Below, piece after piece: positions 8,782-17,534 of a stretch of DNA of 64,000 bases. The DNA comes from JAMZMI01 sp039970095 (lineage in GTDB: Bacteria; Bacteroidota; Bacteroidia; Cytophagales; Cyclobacteriaceae), in NCBI GenBank assembly GCA_039970095.1, contig JBDVMP010000070.1, positions 6,248 to 70,247 of the forward strand. Direction: 5' to 3'. Position 1 is the first letter of the stretch. Each line of letters starts with the position of its first letter. The position numbers were made by a program, and so were the translations under genes. The notes below the pieces were generated by a model that was not told where the DNA came from, did not search any database, and was given only the letters and a program-made list of their open reading frames with translations.

Positions 8782-9510
8782 CTATGGCTGAATAATACTC
8801 GTCTGCAGATTGGCGGTATCAATGGTTAAAATTGCTTCTTCTTCTGATTCTAGTTGACCAATTAACTCTCCTTCCTGATTCCATATGGCAGACATTCCTC
8901 CGCAAACAAAGTTGTCGCAAGGCCCCACAGCGTTTACCATCATGGTGATGATATTGTTTTCCTTAGCCACTTTAGATAATATACCCCCTGATCTTTCAGC
9001 GCCGGAAACTGTCTTCGCAACGGAGGCCAGATAAATGTCAGCACCTGATTCAAGGGATTTTTGACGGTGTTGCGTTACGGTCAGTTCGTAGCAAATAGCC
9101 AAACCAATTTTTGGGTCTCTCCCCACGGTTTGAAATTCATTTTTTCCACCAACGAAGAACGGGAACTCGTCCTCGTGTAGATATTCCTTGATGTAGGCAC
9201 TGGGCTTTTTTTCTGCTTGATGGAGGATCATACTGATGCTCGCATCAGTTCCGTTTGCAATTGGGGCACCATACCCGACGATTATGCCGTACTTGGCCGT
9301 CAGGTTTTGAATTTCATCAAATCGCCTATCTTCAGGAATGAAGGCTAATTTCCTCGCCAGTGTAGGTTCATACCCAGTTATTGATAACTCCGAAAAGAAA
9401 ATAGCGTCAAGCCCATTTTTGATTCCCTGCTTTATAAAAAGCTGATGTTTCTGCAGATTAATTGAAATATCACCCTTTGTGGGACGCGTTTGTGCCAGAC
9501 CGATTTTCAT
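8782..9510 (-). CDS. Carbon-nitrogen hydrolase (nitrilase superfamily)
   Basis: Cytoplasmic amidase-type enzyme of 242 residues. The Glu-Lys-Cys catalytic triad is visible: Glu41 in FFSELSITGYEP, Lys108 in YIKEYLHEDE and Cys140 in GLAICYELTV. The sequence starts MKIGLAQTRPTKGD, as usual for the family, and has no signal peptide. The family hydrolyses nitriles, amides or carbamoyl compounds; this sequence gives no clue to its substrate. It converges tail-to-tail with the NUDIX regulator (7 bp apart) and lies downstream of arsM on the same strand (67 bp apart), but no functional link is known. Confidence 0.85.
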   Translation of the reverse strand: MKIGLAQTRPTKGDISINLQKHQLFIKQGIKNGLDAIFFSELSITGYEPTLARKLAFIPEDRRFDEIQNLTAKYGIIVGYGAPIANGTDASISMILHQAEKKPSAYIKEYLHEDEFPFFVGGKNEFQTVGRDPKIGLAICYELTVTQHRQKSLESGADIYLASVAKTVSGAERSGGILSKVAKENNIITMMVNAVGPCDNFVCGGMSAIWNQEGELIGQLESEEEAILTIDTANLQTSIIQP

Positions 9511-9577
9511 TCAACTCGATGGTTCTAGTTAAAAAACAATGTTCAATTCTAAATACATTGTTAGTTTTTTGCCAACA

Positions 9578-10468
9578 TCAGCAACATCCAGATTCCGGAG
9601 AGCAGCACCCGCCCTGATTTTGTATTTCTGAAAGCTTTACCTTCGGTTTTTCGGTTTTACTACCTGGCTTTTCAGCAAAAACAGTGATGCTAAATATGCC
9701 GGTAGCTCCATTATTAAAGTCATCTATTTCTTGAGCGTTCAGGTATTTTTCCAGAATATCATCCGGGATAGTGATCGGTTTTTCTTTTTGAAGGATGATA
9801 TTTTTGAAACCGGCATCTTCGAGATATTGCAGATAGTCACGCTTTTGGATAGCTCCAGCCACACATCCTGCGTACATTTCAGCGTCCTGTCTCAGTGCTT
9901 CGGGAAGATCGCCTACAAGTACAATGTCTGAAATGCTAAAATGACCACCAGACTTTAGTACCCTAAAGATTTCATTAATAACCTTCGGCTTGTTCGGAAC
10001 AAGGTTGAGCACGCAGTTGCTCACCACAACATCAGCCACATCATTGCTTATAGGCATATCGTCGATATCCCCTTCTCGGAACTCCACATTGTTGTAGCCA
10101 AGTTTTTCGGCATTTGTCCGTGCCTTTTCGATCATGGCAGGAGTGAAATCAACCCCTATTACCTTACCTTCAGCACCCGTTTCATGTCGTGCTACGAAGC
10201 AATCATTGCCGGCTCCAGAGCCCAGATCTATTACCGTGTCTCCTTTTCTGATTTGAGCAAATTGTGTGGGTAGTCCACACCCCAAACCCAAATCAGCATC
10301 TTCCATATAACCATCCGTTCCGGTGTAGTCATCCATCATGATGTTATAAATCTTGTTCGATGGAGTGGTTGCTCCGCAGCATGAAGCTGCATTTTCGGCT
10401 TTTTCCTGACCTGCTATTCGAGCATATCGCTCTTTCACCTCGTTTTTCAATTGTTGCTCTGTACTCAT
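9578..10468 (-). CDS. arsM: Arsenite S-adenosylmethionine methyltransferase
   Basis: Methylates As(III) using SAM, producing methylated and volatile arsenicals as detoxification. Class I methyltransferase fold with the SAM loop DLGSGAGNDC near residues 81-90. The three cysteines that bind arsenite in characterised ArsM enzymes correspond to Cys64 (GLGCGLP), Cys152 (SNCVLNLVPNK) and Cys202 (YAGCVAG). Extra cysteine pairs lie near the N-terminus (SCCG, 30-31) and at the extreme C-terminus (GGCCSPESGCC), a thiolate tail seen in part of the family. No arsR, arsC or arsenite pump is next to it, so it appears to be an isolated resistance gene. Confidence 0.93.
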   Translation of the reverse strand: MSTEQQLKNEVKERYARIAGQEKAENAASCCGATTPSNKIYNIMMDDYTGTDGYMEDADLGLGCGLPTQFAQIRKGDTVIDLGSGAGNDCFVARHETGAEGKVIGVDFTPAMIEKARTNAEKLGYNNVEFREGDIDDMPISNDVADVVVSNCVLNLVPNKPKVINEIFRVLKSGGHFSISDIVLVGDLPEALRQDAEMYAGCVAGAIQKRDYLQYLEDAGFKNIILQKEKPITIPDDILEKYLNAQEIDDFNNGATGIFSITVFAEKPGSKTEKPKVKLSEIQNQGGCCSPESGCC

Positions 10469-10554
10469 GATTTCAATGTTTTTGCAATTCCAGCTAATTG
10501 AAATTGTTTCATTGCAATATTACGATATTTAGAACCAAGATGTTTACCCAATTG

Positions 10555-10570
10555 CATGATTAATATCATG
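10555..10570. promoter_or_regulatory. Inverted repeat upstream of arsM
   Basis: CATGAT (10555-10560) and ATCATG (10565-10570) form a perfect 6-bp inverted repeat around TAAT, 87 bp upstream of the arsM start in the 224-bp gap between arsM and araR. It could be an operator, for instance for an ArsR-type repressor, but no regulator is nearby and chance occurrence cannot be excluded in this AT-rich stretch. Confidence 0.3.
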
Positions 10571-10692
10571 TAGAATACTGGATATGAGACTTTGTCATCA
10601 TCGAGGAATCTCAGTTAGTATTGACTGAGAGTGATGAAAGATGTTGAATCCCGCTCTATTTAAATAGTAGAAAATCAAATTGAATCTATTGA

Positions 10693-11388
10693 TCAGGAGT
10701 CCATTGTGCCTATGTTTAGTAGGAACCTGGAAGCATCGTACTTTTCCTTGTCAAACTGATAGAGGAAGGAACCCTTTTTGCTTGACGTCATGTCTTTTTC
10801 TTCCAGTTTTACGAGCACATTCAGATTGTTGATTTTCTTGATAAAGTTTCGTTTGTCTATTTCCTGGTTTTGGATAGCCTCGTAGAGCTTTTGCAGTTGA
10901 CGCATTGTGAACTTTTCAGGTAAAAGTTCAAAGCCTATGGGCTCTACCGAGGCTTTGTAGCGCAGGCGATGCATTGCCATTTGTACCATTGTCTCATGGT
11001 CAAATATCAGGTTGGGGAGTTTGGTCAGACTGAACCATTCAGCAGAGTGCTGTTTGATTAATTCTTTATCGTGATCCAGAATATTGATGAGCGCATAGTA
11101 AGCCACCGATATAGTTCGCTCTACAGGGTCTCTGTTCGGATTACTGAATGTGCTCACTTGCTCCAGATAAACATCATGTAGCCCTGTTAGTTTTTGCAAA
11201 ACCCTGCTAGCCGCCTGATCTGTGTTTTCATCTGTTTGCAAAAAACCACCCATCAACGACCATCTACCCCTTTCAGGCTCAAAATCTCTTTTTATCAGAA
11301 GAAGCTTTAATTCATCATTATCAAAACCGAATATGATGCAGTCCACTGCGACGAGGAGATGTGTTTGCTCGGAGTACTTGTTTTGCAT
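10693..11388 (-). CDS. araR: NUDIX-type L-arabinose regulator, AraR-like
   Basis: N-terminal NUDIX-like sensor domain (from LLVAVDCIIFGFD, about residues 10-145) and C-terminal winged helix from LLPEKFTMRQLQKLYEAIQ. The NUDIX box is degenerate (GGFLQTDENTDQAASRVLQKLTG, no REUXEE), as in AraR of Bacteroides, an L-arabinose-responsive repressor. It is divergent from araB with the arabinose genes directly behind, which supports the name. The frame is open to a GTG at 11448, but ATG at 11388 (MQNKYSEQTHLLVAVDC) matches the family start better and leaves the palindromic operator candidate in the intergenic space. It is paralogous to the regulator beside galK. Confidence 0.85.
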   Translation of the reverse strand: MQNKYSEQTHLLVAVDCIIFGFDNDELKLLLIKRDFEPERGRWSLMGGFLQTDENTDQAASRVLQKLTGLHDVYLEQVSTFSNPNRDPVERTISVAYYALINILDHDKELIKQHSAEWFSLTKLPNLIFDHETMVQMAMHRLRYKASVEPIGFELLPEKFTMRQLQKLYEAIQNQEIDKRNFIKKINNLNVLVKLEEKDMTSSKKGSFLYQFDKEKYDASRFLLNIGTMDS

Positions 11389-11496
11389 GTGGTTCTTTTT
11401 AGAAGGTTCAGTGTCAGTATTTGGTTTTGTAGTGCTAAGATAAAGCACTTATATGTGAAGCCTAATTTGTCAAATGTAGCTTATGTATTTTAAATG

Positions 11497-11514
11497 TATT
11501 AAGTACACTTAATA
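11497..11514. promoter_or_regulatory. Perfect inverted repeat, probable AraR operator at the araB promoter
   Basis: TATTAAGT and ACTTAATA are perfect 8-bp arms around AC, giving an 18-bp operator-like palindrome 43 bp upstream of the araB start. TACTTTAG at 11527-11534 resembles the Bacteroidota -7 element (TAnnTTTG), which would put the palindrome over the -33 region and make repression by a bound dimer plausible. Regulator assignment rests on the adjacent araR-like gene. Confidence 0.65.
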
Positions 11515-11557
11515 AAATATTTTTCTTACTTTAGCTTAATTCTAAAAATGTCATAGA

Positions 11558-13219
11558 ATGATGATGAAAAACAACTATGTAATTGGCTTAGACTTTGGTT
11601 CGGACTCTGTTCGCTCCGTTTTGGTAGATGCTAATGATGGAAGTGTGGTTGGTAGTAAGGTTCAGTGGTATTCTCGCTGGAAAGAGGGCAAGTATTGCAA
11701 TCCAGCTATCAATCAATTTAGGCAGCACCCTTTGGATCATATTGAGGGAATGGAATACACCATCCGTGAGGTGATCAAGGAAAGCCAAGTGAATCCTGCT
11801 GCGATCAAAGGTATTTGTGTAGATACCACTGGCTCATCACCTATTCCCGTGGACAAGTCGGGTGTTGCGCTTTCATTACTTCCAGGCTTTGAAGAAAACC
11901 CAAATGCCATGATGGTGCTATGGAAAGATCATACGGCTTTAGCCGAAGCTAATGAAATCAACCATTTGGCGAGAAGCTGGGGGGGAGAAGATTTTACAAA
12001 ATACGAGGGAGGTATTTATTCTTCTGAATGGTTTTGGGCAAAAATCCTTCATGTGGCCAGAGAAGATACCGCTGTGAAATCAGCCGCTTACTCATGGGTA
12101 GAGCATTGCGATATGATGACTCATATCTTGATAGGACAAGGCGATTTGAGCGAATTGAAACGCTCAAGATGTGCCGCTGGTCATAAGGCTATGTGGCATG
12201 AGAGCTGGGGAGGACTTCCCGAAGATGAGTTTTTAGATAAGCTTGACCCTTATTTGGTTGATCTTAAGAAAAATCTGTTCTCCGAGACACACACTTCAGA
12301 TCTGTCTGCGGGTAAGCTGTGCAAGGAATGGGCAGATCGTCTTGGTTTGACTCAGGATGTAGATATAGCCGTTGGTACTTTCGATGCACATTCAGGTGCC
12401 GTTGGTGCTGAGGTGCGAGAAGGTACGCTCGTTCGCGTCATGGGTACATCCACATGCGACGTTATAGTCGCTTCAGAAGCCAACATTGGGACAAAAACAG
12501 TGAAGGGAATTTGTGGCCAAGTTGATGGTTCGGTTATTCCAGGATTAGTAGGGCTTGAGGCAGGTCAGTCAGCCTTTGGAGATGTGTTGGCTTGGTTTAG
12601 AGATGTACTGGTATGGCCACTGGAAAACTTGGATCTTGGACTTAGTCTAGAACAAGTTGAAGAGGCTAAGGATCAGATGATAGCCGAGCTGGCAAAACAA
12701 GCAGAAGCTACTCCTGTGAGTGAGACTGCTCCTGTAGCGCTAGATTGGGTAAATGGGCGAAGAACTCCTGATGCCAATCAATCATTGAAAGCTGCGATTG
12801 CCAATTTGAGTTTAGGTACAAGAGCTCCCCATATCTTCAGATCCCTAGTAGAAGCCATTTGCTTTGGTTCAAAAAACATTGTGGATCGATTCATAGAAGA
12901 GGGTGTAGAAATCAAAGAAGTAGTAGGTGTAGGAGGTGTTGCAAAAAAATCAGGTTTCATCATGCAGACCTTGGCTAACGTGTTGGATATGCCTATCAAA
13001 ATTGCAGTTTCTGATCAGGTTCCAGCTTTAGGAGCTGCTATGTATGCAGCCGTAGCAGCCGGTATTTATCCTGATACACAATCGGCTATATCAGCAATGG
13101 GCAATGGTTTTGAAAAGACTTACCACCCTCAGTCTGAAGGCGTAGAGACTTACAATAAGATTTATGAGAAGTATTTGTCTTTGGGGTATTTCGTAGAAAG
13201 CAAGATCAATAATAAATAA
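11558..13219 (+). CDS. araB: L-ribulokinase
   Basis: FGGY-family kinase that phosphorylates L-ribulose to L-ribulose 5-phosphate in the second step of L-arabinose catabolism. The N-terminal ATPase phosphate loop YVIGLDFGSDSVRS lies at residues 6-19, FDAHSGAVGAEV near 275 and the C-terminal adenine-binding motif VVGVGGVAKKSGFIMQ near 455. Its 553 residues match the family. It is the first gene of araB-araD-araA-symporter with only 5 bp to araD, and the operator-like palindrome lies directly upstream. Confidence 0.96.
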   Translation: MMMKNNYVIGLDFGSDSVRSVLVDANDGSVVGSKVQWYSRWKEGKYCNPAINQFRQHPLDHIEGMEYTIREVIKESQVNPAAIKGICVDTTGSSPIPVDKSGVALSLLPGFEENPNAMMVLWKDHTALAEANEINHLARSWGGEDFTKYEGGIYSSEWFWAKILHVAREDTAVKSAAYSWVEHCDMMTHILIGQGDLSELKRSRCAAGHKAMWHESWGGLPEDEFLDKLDPYLVDLKKNLFSETHTSDLSAGKLCKEWADRLGLTQDVDIAVGTFDAHSGAVGAEVREGTLVRVMGTSTCDVIVASEANIGTKTVKGICGQVDGSVIPGLVGLEAGQSAFGDVLAWFRDVLVWPLENLDLGLSLEQVEEAKDQMIAELAKQAEATPVSETAPVALDWVNGRRTPDANQSLKAAIANLSLGTRAPHIFRSLVEAICFGSKNIVDRFIEEGVEIKEVVGVGGVAKKSGFIMQTLANVLDMPIKIAVSDQVPALGAAMYAAVAAGIYPDTQSAISAMGNGFEKTYHPQSEGVETYNKIYEKYLSLGYFVESKINNK

Positions 13220-13224
13220 GCAAG

Positions 13225-13926
13225 ATGTCAAAGTTTAAGGAACTTAAAAGAGAATGCTATGAAGCTAATATGCAGCTTCCTGAGTATGGTTTGGTCATAT
13301 TTACTTTTGGTAATGTAAGTGCTGTTGATAGAGAAGAAGGCGTATTTGCAATTAAGCCAAGTGGGGTTGATTATAGCATTTTGAAGCCAGAAGATATTGT
13401 GATTGTGGACTTTGATAACAACATTATTGAGGGTTCGATGCGTCCATCTTCGGATACCAAAACACACGCTTTCCTTTACAAAGAATGGGAAGAAGTGGGA
13501 GGTATTAGCCACACTCATGCAACTTACTCGGTTTCATGGGCGCAAGCACAAATGGACATTCCGATTTTCGGGACAACTCACGCTGACTATCTGACTAAAG
13601 ATATTCCATGCGCACCTCCGATGAGTGATGAGCTGATCCAAGGGAACTACGAGCATATGACTGGTCAGCAGATCATCGATTGCTTTACTGATAAAGGCCT
13701 TTCATATAAAGAAGTGGAAATGGTATTACTGGGCAATCATGGTCCTTTTGCCTGGGGAAAGACTGCAGCTAAATCAGTATTCAACAGCAAACTTTTGGAG
13801 GAATTGGCCAGAATGGCTTATTTGACAAGACAGATCAACCCGGAAGCTCCACGATTGAAGGATGCTTTGATCAACAAACATTGGGAAAGAAAACATGGTA
13901 AAGACGCCTATTACGGCCAAAATTGA
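13225..13926 (+). CDS. araD: L-ribulose-5-phosphate 4-epimerase
   Basis: Class II aldolase/adducin-family zinc enzyme converting L-ribulose 5-phosphate to D-xylulose 5-phosphate. The metal-binding HTHATYS near residues 95-101 and a downstream His in GNHGPFAWG near 171-179 are visible, together with KPSGVDY in the N-terminal region. At 233 residues it has family length. It lies between araB (5-bp gap) and araA (9-bp gap), completing the three-enzyme arabinose route into the pentose phosphate pathway. Confidence 0.95.
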   Translation: MSKFKELKRECYEANMQLPEYGLVIFTFGNVSAVDREEGVFAIKPSGVDYSILKPEDIVIVDFDNNIIEGSMRPSSDTKTHAFLYKEWEEVGGISHTHATYSVSWAQAQMDIPIFGTTHADYLTKDIPCAPPMSDELIQGNYEHMTGQQIIDCFTDKGLSYKEVEMVLLGNHGPFAWGKTAAKSVFNSKLLEELARMAYLTRQINPEAPRLKDALINKHWERKHGKDAYYGQN

Positions 13927-13935
13927 TAATAAGAG

Positions 13936-15426
13936 ATGAAGTATAATTTGAATGAATTGGAAGTTTGGTTCGTAACAGGAAGCCAGCACCTATATGGAGA
14001 AGAGACCCTCAGAAACGTGGCAAAGCATTCTGAGGAAATAGCGAAAGCACTTGATGCCAGTGATCATGTGCCCGTTCAGGTTAAATACAAAGGAGTGGTT
14101 ACTACCCCAGACGATATATACAAAGTATGTGAGGAGGCCAACAATGCTACCAACTGTATTGGTTTGGTGACATGGATGCACACATTCTCTCCTGCTAAAA
14201 TGTGGATCAAGGGGCTTCAGATTTTGCGTAAGCCATTGGCTCATTTCCACACACAATACAATGACGAAATTCCATGGAATGATATTGATATGGATTTTAT
14301 GAACGAAAATCAGTCTGCCCACGGTGGACGTGAGTTTGGTTTTATGGCTAGTCGTTTGAGAAAGAAACGCAAGGTAGTAGTAGGTCATTGGAAAGATGAG
14401 GAGGCAAGATTACAGATAGGCAACTGGACAAGAGTAGCTGCCGGATGGCATGCGCTTCAAAATCTAAAACTTGCTCGTATTGGCGATAACATGCGCCAAG
14501 TCGCGGTGACAGAAGGTGACAAGGTGGAAGCACAAATGAAATTTGGCTATGAGGTAAATACCTATGGTATAGGAGATGTGGTGGCTTTTGTCAATCAAGT
14601 GTCTGATGAACAGGTGAAAAAGCAATTGGATGTTTACGCTGATCAGTACAAGATTACTGCTGATGTGCTTGCAAGTCAGTCACTTCTTGATGCCGCCAAA
14701 ATCGAATTGGGATTGAGAGCATTTCTAGAAGATGGAGGCTTTGGCGCATATACAGATACTTTTGAGGATTTGCATGGTATGAAACAACTGCCAGGTATAG
14801 CTTCTCAGCGATTGATGGCTGATGGTTATGGTTTTGGGGGAGAAGGCGACTGGAAAACTTCTGCCTTGACTTACGCTTTGAAAGTAATGGCGCAAGGACT
14901 TGAGGGTGGTACTTCTTTCATGGAAGATTACACTTATGACTTTAGAAGTGGTGGAAGGTCAAGAGTATTGGGCTCGCATATGCTGGAGATTTGTCCTTCT
15001 ATTGCTTCTGGACCGGTGAGATGTGAAGTACATCCATTGGGAATTGGCGGCAAGGATGATCCTGCGCGTTTGGTATTTGACGTCAACGCTGGCCCGGCTA
15101 TCAATGTAGCTATGATGGACATGGGTGATAGATTTAGACTACTTGTAAATGAGGTGAATGCCGTAGAGCCTGAAAATGATTTACCAAAACTCCCAGTAGC
15201 CAGAGTGCTTTGGGATGCTAAACCAGATTTGCAGACAGCTGCTCAGGCATGGATCTTGGCTGGTGGGGCTCACCATACAGTGTTCAGTAAGCCAGTGACT
15301 ACTCAGTTTATGGAAGATTTTGCTGATATGGCTAATATAGAATTGGCTGTGATAGATGATGATACTAGAATTAGGGATTTTAAAAATATGTTGAATTGGA
15401 ATGAGGTTTATTACCACCTCTTCTGA
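13936..15426 (+). CDS. araA: L-arabinose isomerase
   Basis: Interconverts L-arabinose and L-ribulose, the first step of the pathway; a manganese-dependent cytoplasmic enzyme. The N-terminal motif VWFVTGSQHLYGEETL, the segment MHTFSPAKMWIKGL, the metal-region residues in GGEGDWKTSALTYAL and the C-terminal GGAHHTVFS are family hallmarks. Its 496 residues match characterised AraA. It follows araD by 9 bp; the sodium symporter gene follows after 56 bp. Confidence 0.97.
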   Translation: MKYNLNELEVWFVTGSQHLYGEETLRNVAKHSEEIAKALDASDHVPVQVKYKGVVTTPDDIYKVCEEANNATNCIGLVTWMHTFSPAKMWIKGLQILRKPLAHFHTQYNDEIPWNDIDMDFMNENQSAHGGREFGFMASRLRKKRKVVVGHWKDEEARLQIGNWTRVAAGWHALQNLKLARIGDNMRQVAVTEGDKVEAQMKFGYEVNTYGIGDVVAFVNQVSDEQVKKQLDVYADQYKITADVLASQSLLDAAKIELGLRAFLEDGGFGAYTDTFEDLHGMKQLPGIASQRLMADGYGFGGEGDWKTSALTYALKVMAQGLEGGTSFMEDYTYDFRSGGRSRVLGSHMLEICPSIASGPVRCEVHPLGIGGKDDPARLVFDVNAGPAINVAMMDMGDRFRLLVNEVNAVEPENDLPKLPVARVLWDAKPDLQTAAQAWILAGGAHHTVFSKPVTTQFMEDFADMANIELAVIDDDTRIRDFKNMLNWNEVYYHLF

Positions 15427-15482
15427 AGAATAGAATTTTGATTAAAAACAACTTATCACCCTTTATAACCTAAATAACGAAT

Positions 15483-17321
15483 ATGGGATTTTCAACACTT
15501 GATTATATCGTTTTTGGTACATATTGTGTAGCTATTTTGTTCATGGGGCTTTATGTTTCCCGGGACAAAAAAGGACACCAAAAAACGGCCAATGACTATT
15601 TTCTAGCAAGTAATTCGCTTACATGGTGGGCTATAGGAGCATCATTGATTGCGGCCAATATTTCTGCCGAGCATTTTATTGCCATGTCTGGTTCGGGATA
15701 TGCCATTGGTTTGGGTATTGCTGCATATGAATGGATTGCCGCCATTGCCCTTATATTGGTAGCTAAGTATTTCCTTCCAATTTTTCTTGAAAAGAAAATA
15801 TATACCATGCCACAGTTTGTGAATGAACGGTTCAGTAAGCTGGTAGGGTCACTTTTCGCAGGATTCTGGATTTTGGTTTACATTTTCGTAAACCTGACTT
15901 CCGTTAGTTATCTGGGCGCTCTGGCAATGGAGAAGATTATGGGAGTTCCATTGATTTATGGTATCATAGGACTACTTGTTTTCTCTGGGGTTTACTCCAT
16001 ATATGGTGGATTATCTTCTGTAGCTTGGACGGATGTGATTCAAGTTGTCTTCCTTGTAGGAGGAGGTTTAGTTACAACATTCATAGCCTTGGATGTTGTG
16101 GGTAACGGAAGTGTTATTGATGGTTTTGGACACATTTATGAAGGAGCCAGAGATCACTTTTCCATGATTATAGCCAAAGGGACAAAGGAGGTTCCAGATG
16201 GTGCTGGAGGAATGAAGGATGCGTTTGGAGATCTTCCCGGGTTGGCAGTACTATTGGGTTCTATGTGGTTGATAAACCTTGGTTATTGGGGGTTCAATCA
16301 ATACATCATTCAAAAGGGATTAGCCGCTAAAACTCTTCAGGAAGCGAAGAGAGGTTTGATTTTCGCAGGATATTTAAAAATCATAATTCCTTTGTTGGTG
16401 GTGATACCAGGTATCACAGCCTATGTGATCACAAACGATCCCGAATTAGCAGCCAGGACTGTTGGAACAATAGGAAAATCGGATGAAGCTTACCCATGGC
16501 TATTGCAAAACTTTGTGCCTGTTGGAGTAAGGGGTCTTGCTTTTGCGGCATTGGTTGCTGCGGTAGTTTCATCATTGGCATCAATGATCAACAGTACCTC
16601 TACGGTCTTTACTATGGATATTTTCAAGGCATACATCAAGCCAGACGCAACTGATAAGCAATTGATCAGAACAGGTCGTTTGATGGCTGTTGCTGCTATG
16701 TTTATTGCCATAATAGTTGCTCCTTCTTTGAAAACCTTGGATCAAGTATTCCAATATATTCAGATGGTAACGGGGTTTGTTTATCCGGGTGTTGTAGTGG
16801 TGTTTGGGCTTGGCCTTTTCTGGAAACAGATTACGAATAAAGCCGCTCTATGGACCGCCATCCTTACTTTACCAACGGGTATATTCTTCTATATTGTCAC
16901 GCCGGAAATACCATTTATACTGAGAATGGGATATGTCTTTATGATTTTGTGTGCAGTTGCTTCGGGTATTAGTTTCTTTGATCGAGGAGCAAAAGTAAGA
17001 GCTATGGTTCCTAAAGGTTCAGTGCAGAAAAAACTGGTCAATGCCAGTTACGTTTTGATGGTAATAGGCTTGGCTGCCATGGTTAGCGGAATATTCCTAA
17101 CCTCACCACTTGATCATCTTGGGTACGAAGCAGTTTATGTTATTAGTACTTTGTTTTTGATGTTGGGGATGGTTATCTACACCAACGCCAAAATGGATGT
17201 TCAGGATGCCAAAGCCATTTCGGTTCAGCCCACGCTTTTCAAAACGGATGTAGTATTCAATGTCGGGGCTATAGGCATTGTAGCCATTGTGGTCATTCTG
17301 TATGCGGCCTTTTGGATGTAG
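15483..17321 (+). CDS. SSS-family sodium/sugar symporter, probable L-arabinose transporter
   Basis: Polytopic inner-membrane protein of 612 residues with about 14 hydrophobic segments, of the SGLT-type solute:sodium symporter family. Typical segments are NDYFLASNSLTWWAIGASLIAANISAEHFIAMSGSGYA near the N-terminus (sodium-site region), YGGLSSVAWTDVIQ and NLGYWGFNQYIIQKGLAAK. It is the last gene of the ara operon and is followed by a terminator, so arabinose uptake (or arabinoside uptake) is inferred from position. A second, only distantly similar symporter of the family is at 39.4-41.2 kb. Confidence 0.88.
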   Translation: MGFSTLDYIVFGTYCVAILFMGLYVSRDKKGHQKTANDYFLASNSLTWWAIGASLIAANISAEHFIAMSGSGYAIGLGIAAYEWIAAIALILVAKYFLPIFLEKKIYTMPQFVNERFSKLVGSLFAGFWILVYIFVNLTSVSYLGALAMEKIMGVPLIYGIIGLLVFSGVYSIYGGLSSVAWTDVIQVVFLVGGGLVTTFIALDVVGNGSVIDGFGHIYEGARDHFSMIIAKGTKEVPDGAGGMKDAFGDLPGLAVLLGSMWLINLGYWGFNQYIIQKGLAAKTLQEAKRGLIFAGYLKIIIPLLVVIPGITAYVITNDPELAARTVGTIGKSDEAYPWLLQNFVPVGVRGLAFAALVAAVVSSLASMINSTSTVFTMDIFKAYIKPDATDKQLIRTGRLMAVAAMFIAIIVAPSLKTLDQVFQYIQMVTGFVYPGVVVVFGLGLFWKQITNKAALWTAILTLPTGIFFYIVTPEIPFILRMGYVFMILCAVASGISFFDRGAKVRAMVPKGSVQKKLVNASYVLMVIGLAAMVSGIFLTSPLDHLGYEAVYVISTLFLMLGMVIYTNAKMDVQDAKAISVQPTLFKTDVVFNVGAIGIVAIVVILYAAFWM

Positions 17322-17352
17322 TTGTTTGCTTACAAAAAAATCATCATTTTTT

Positions 17353-17387
17353 AAATCACTCCTCAGCCTGGTCTTGGGAGTGATTTT
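17353..17387 (+). terminator. Rho-independent terminator of the arabinose operon
   Basis: AAATCACTCC (17353-17362) pairs perfectly with GGAGTGATTT (17377-17386) over 10 bp, followed by TTATGTTTT. It lies 32 bp after the symporter stop. Confidence 0.75.
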
Positions 17388-17534
17388 ATGTTTTAACCCC
17401 TTCTCAAGTAGGTGCAGGTATCCTTGGGGTTGTATTCTTAAGGTGAGAGGATAAATGCGCTCATGGTTTTGAGTGTTCCTTTTCTTTGCGGAAATTGTAC
17501 TCTTGTTAAGTTTGAATTCTTCAAGATTCAGTCA

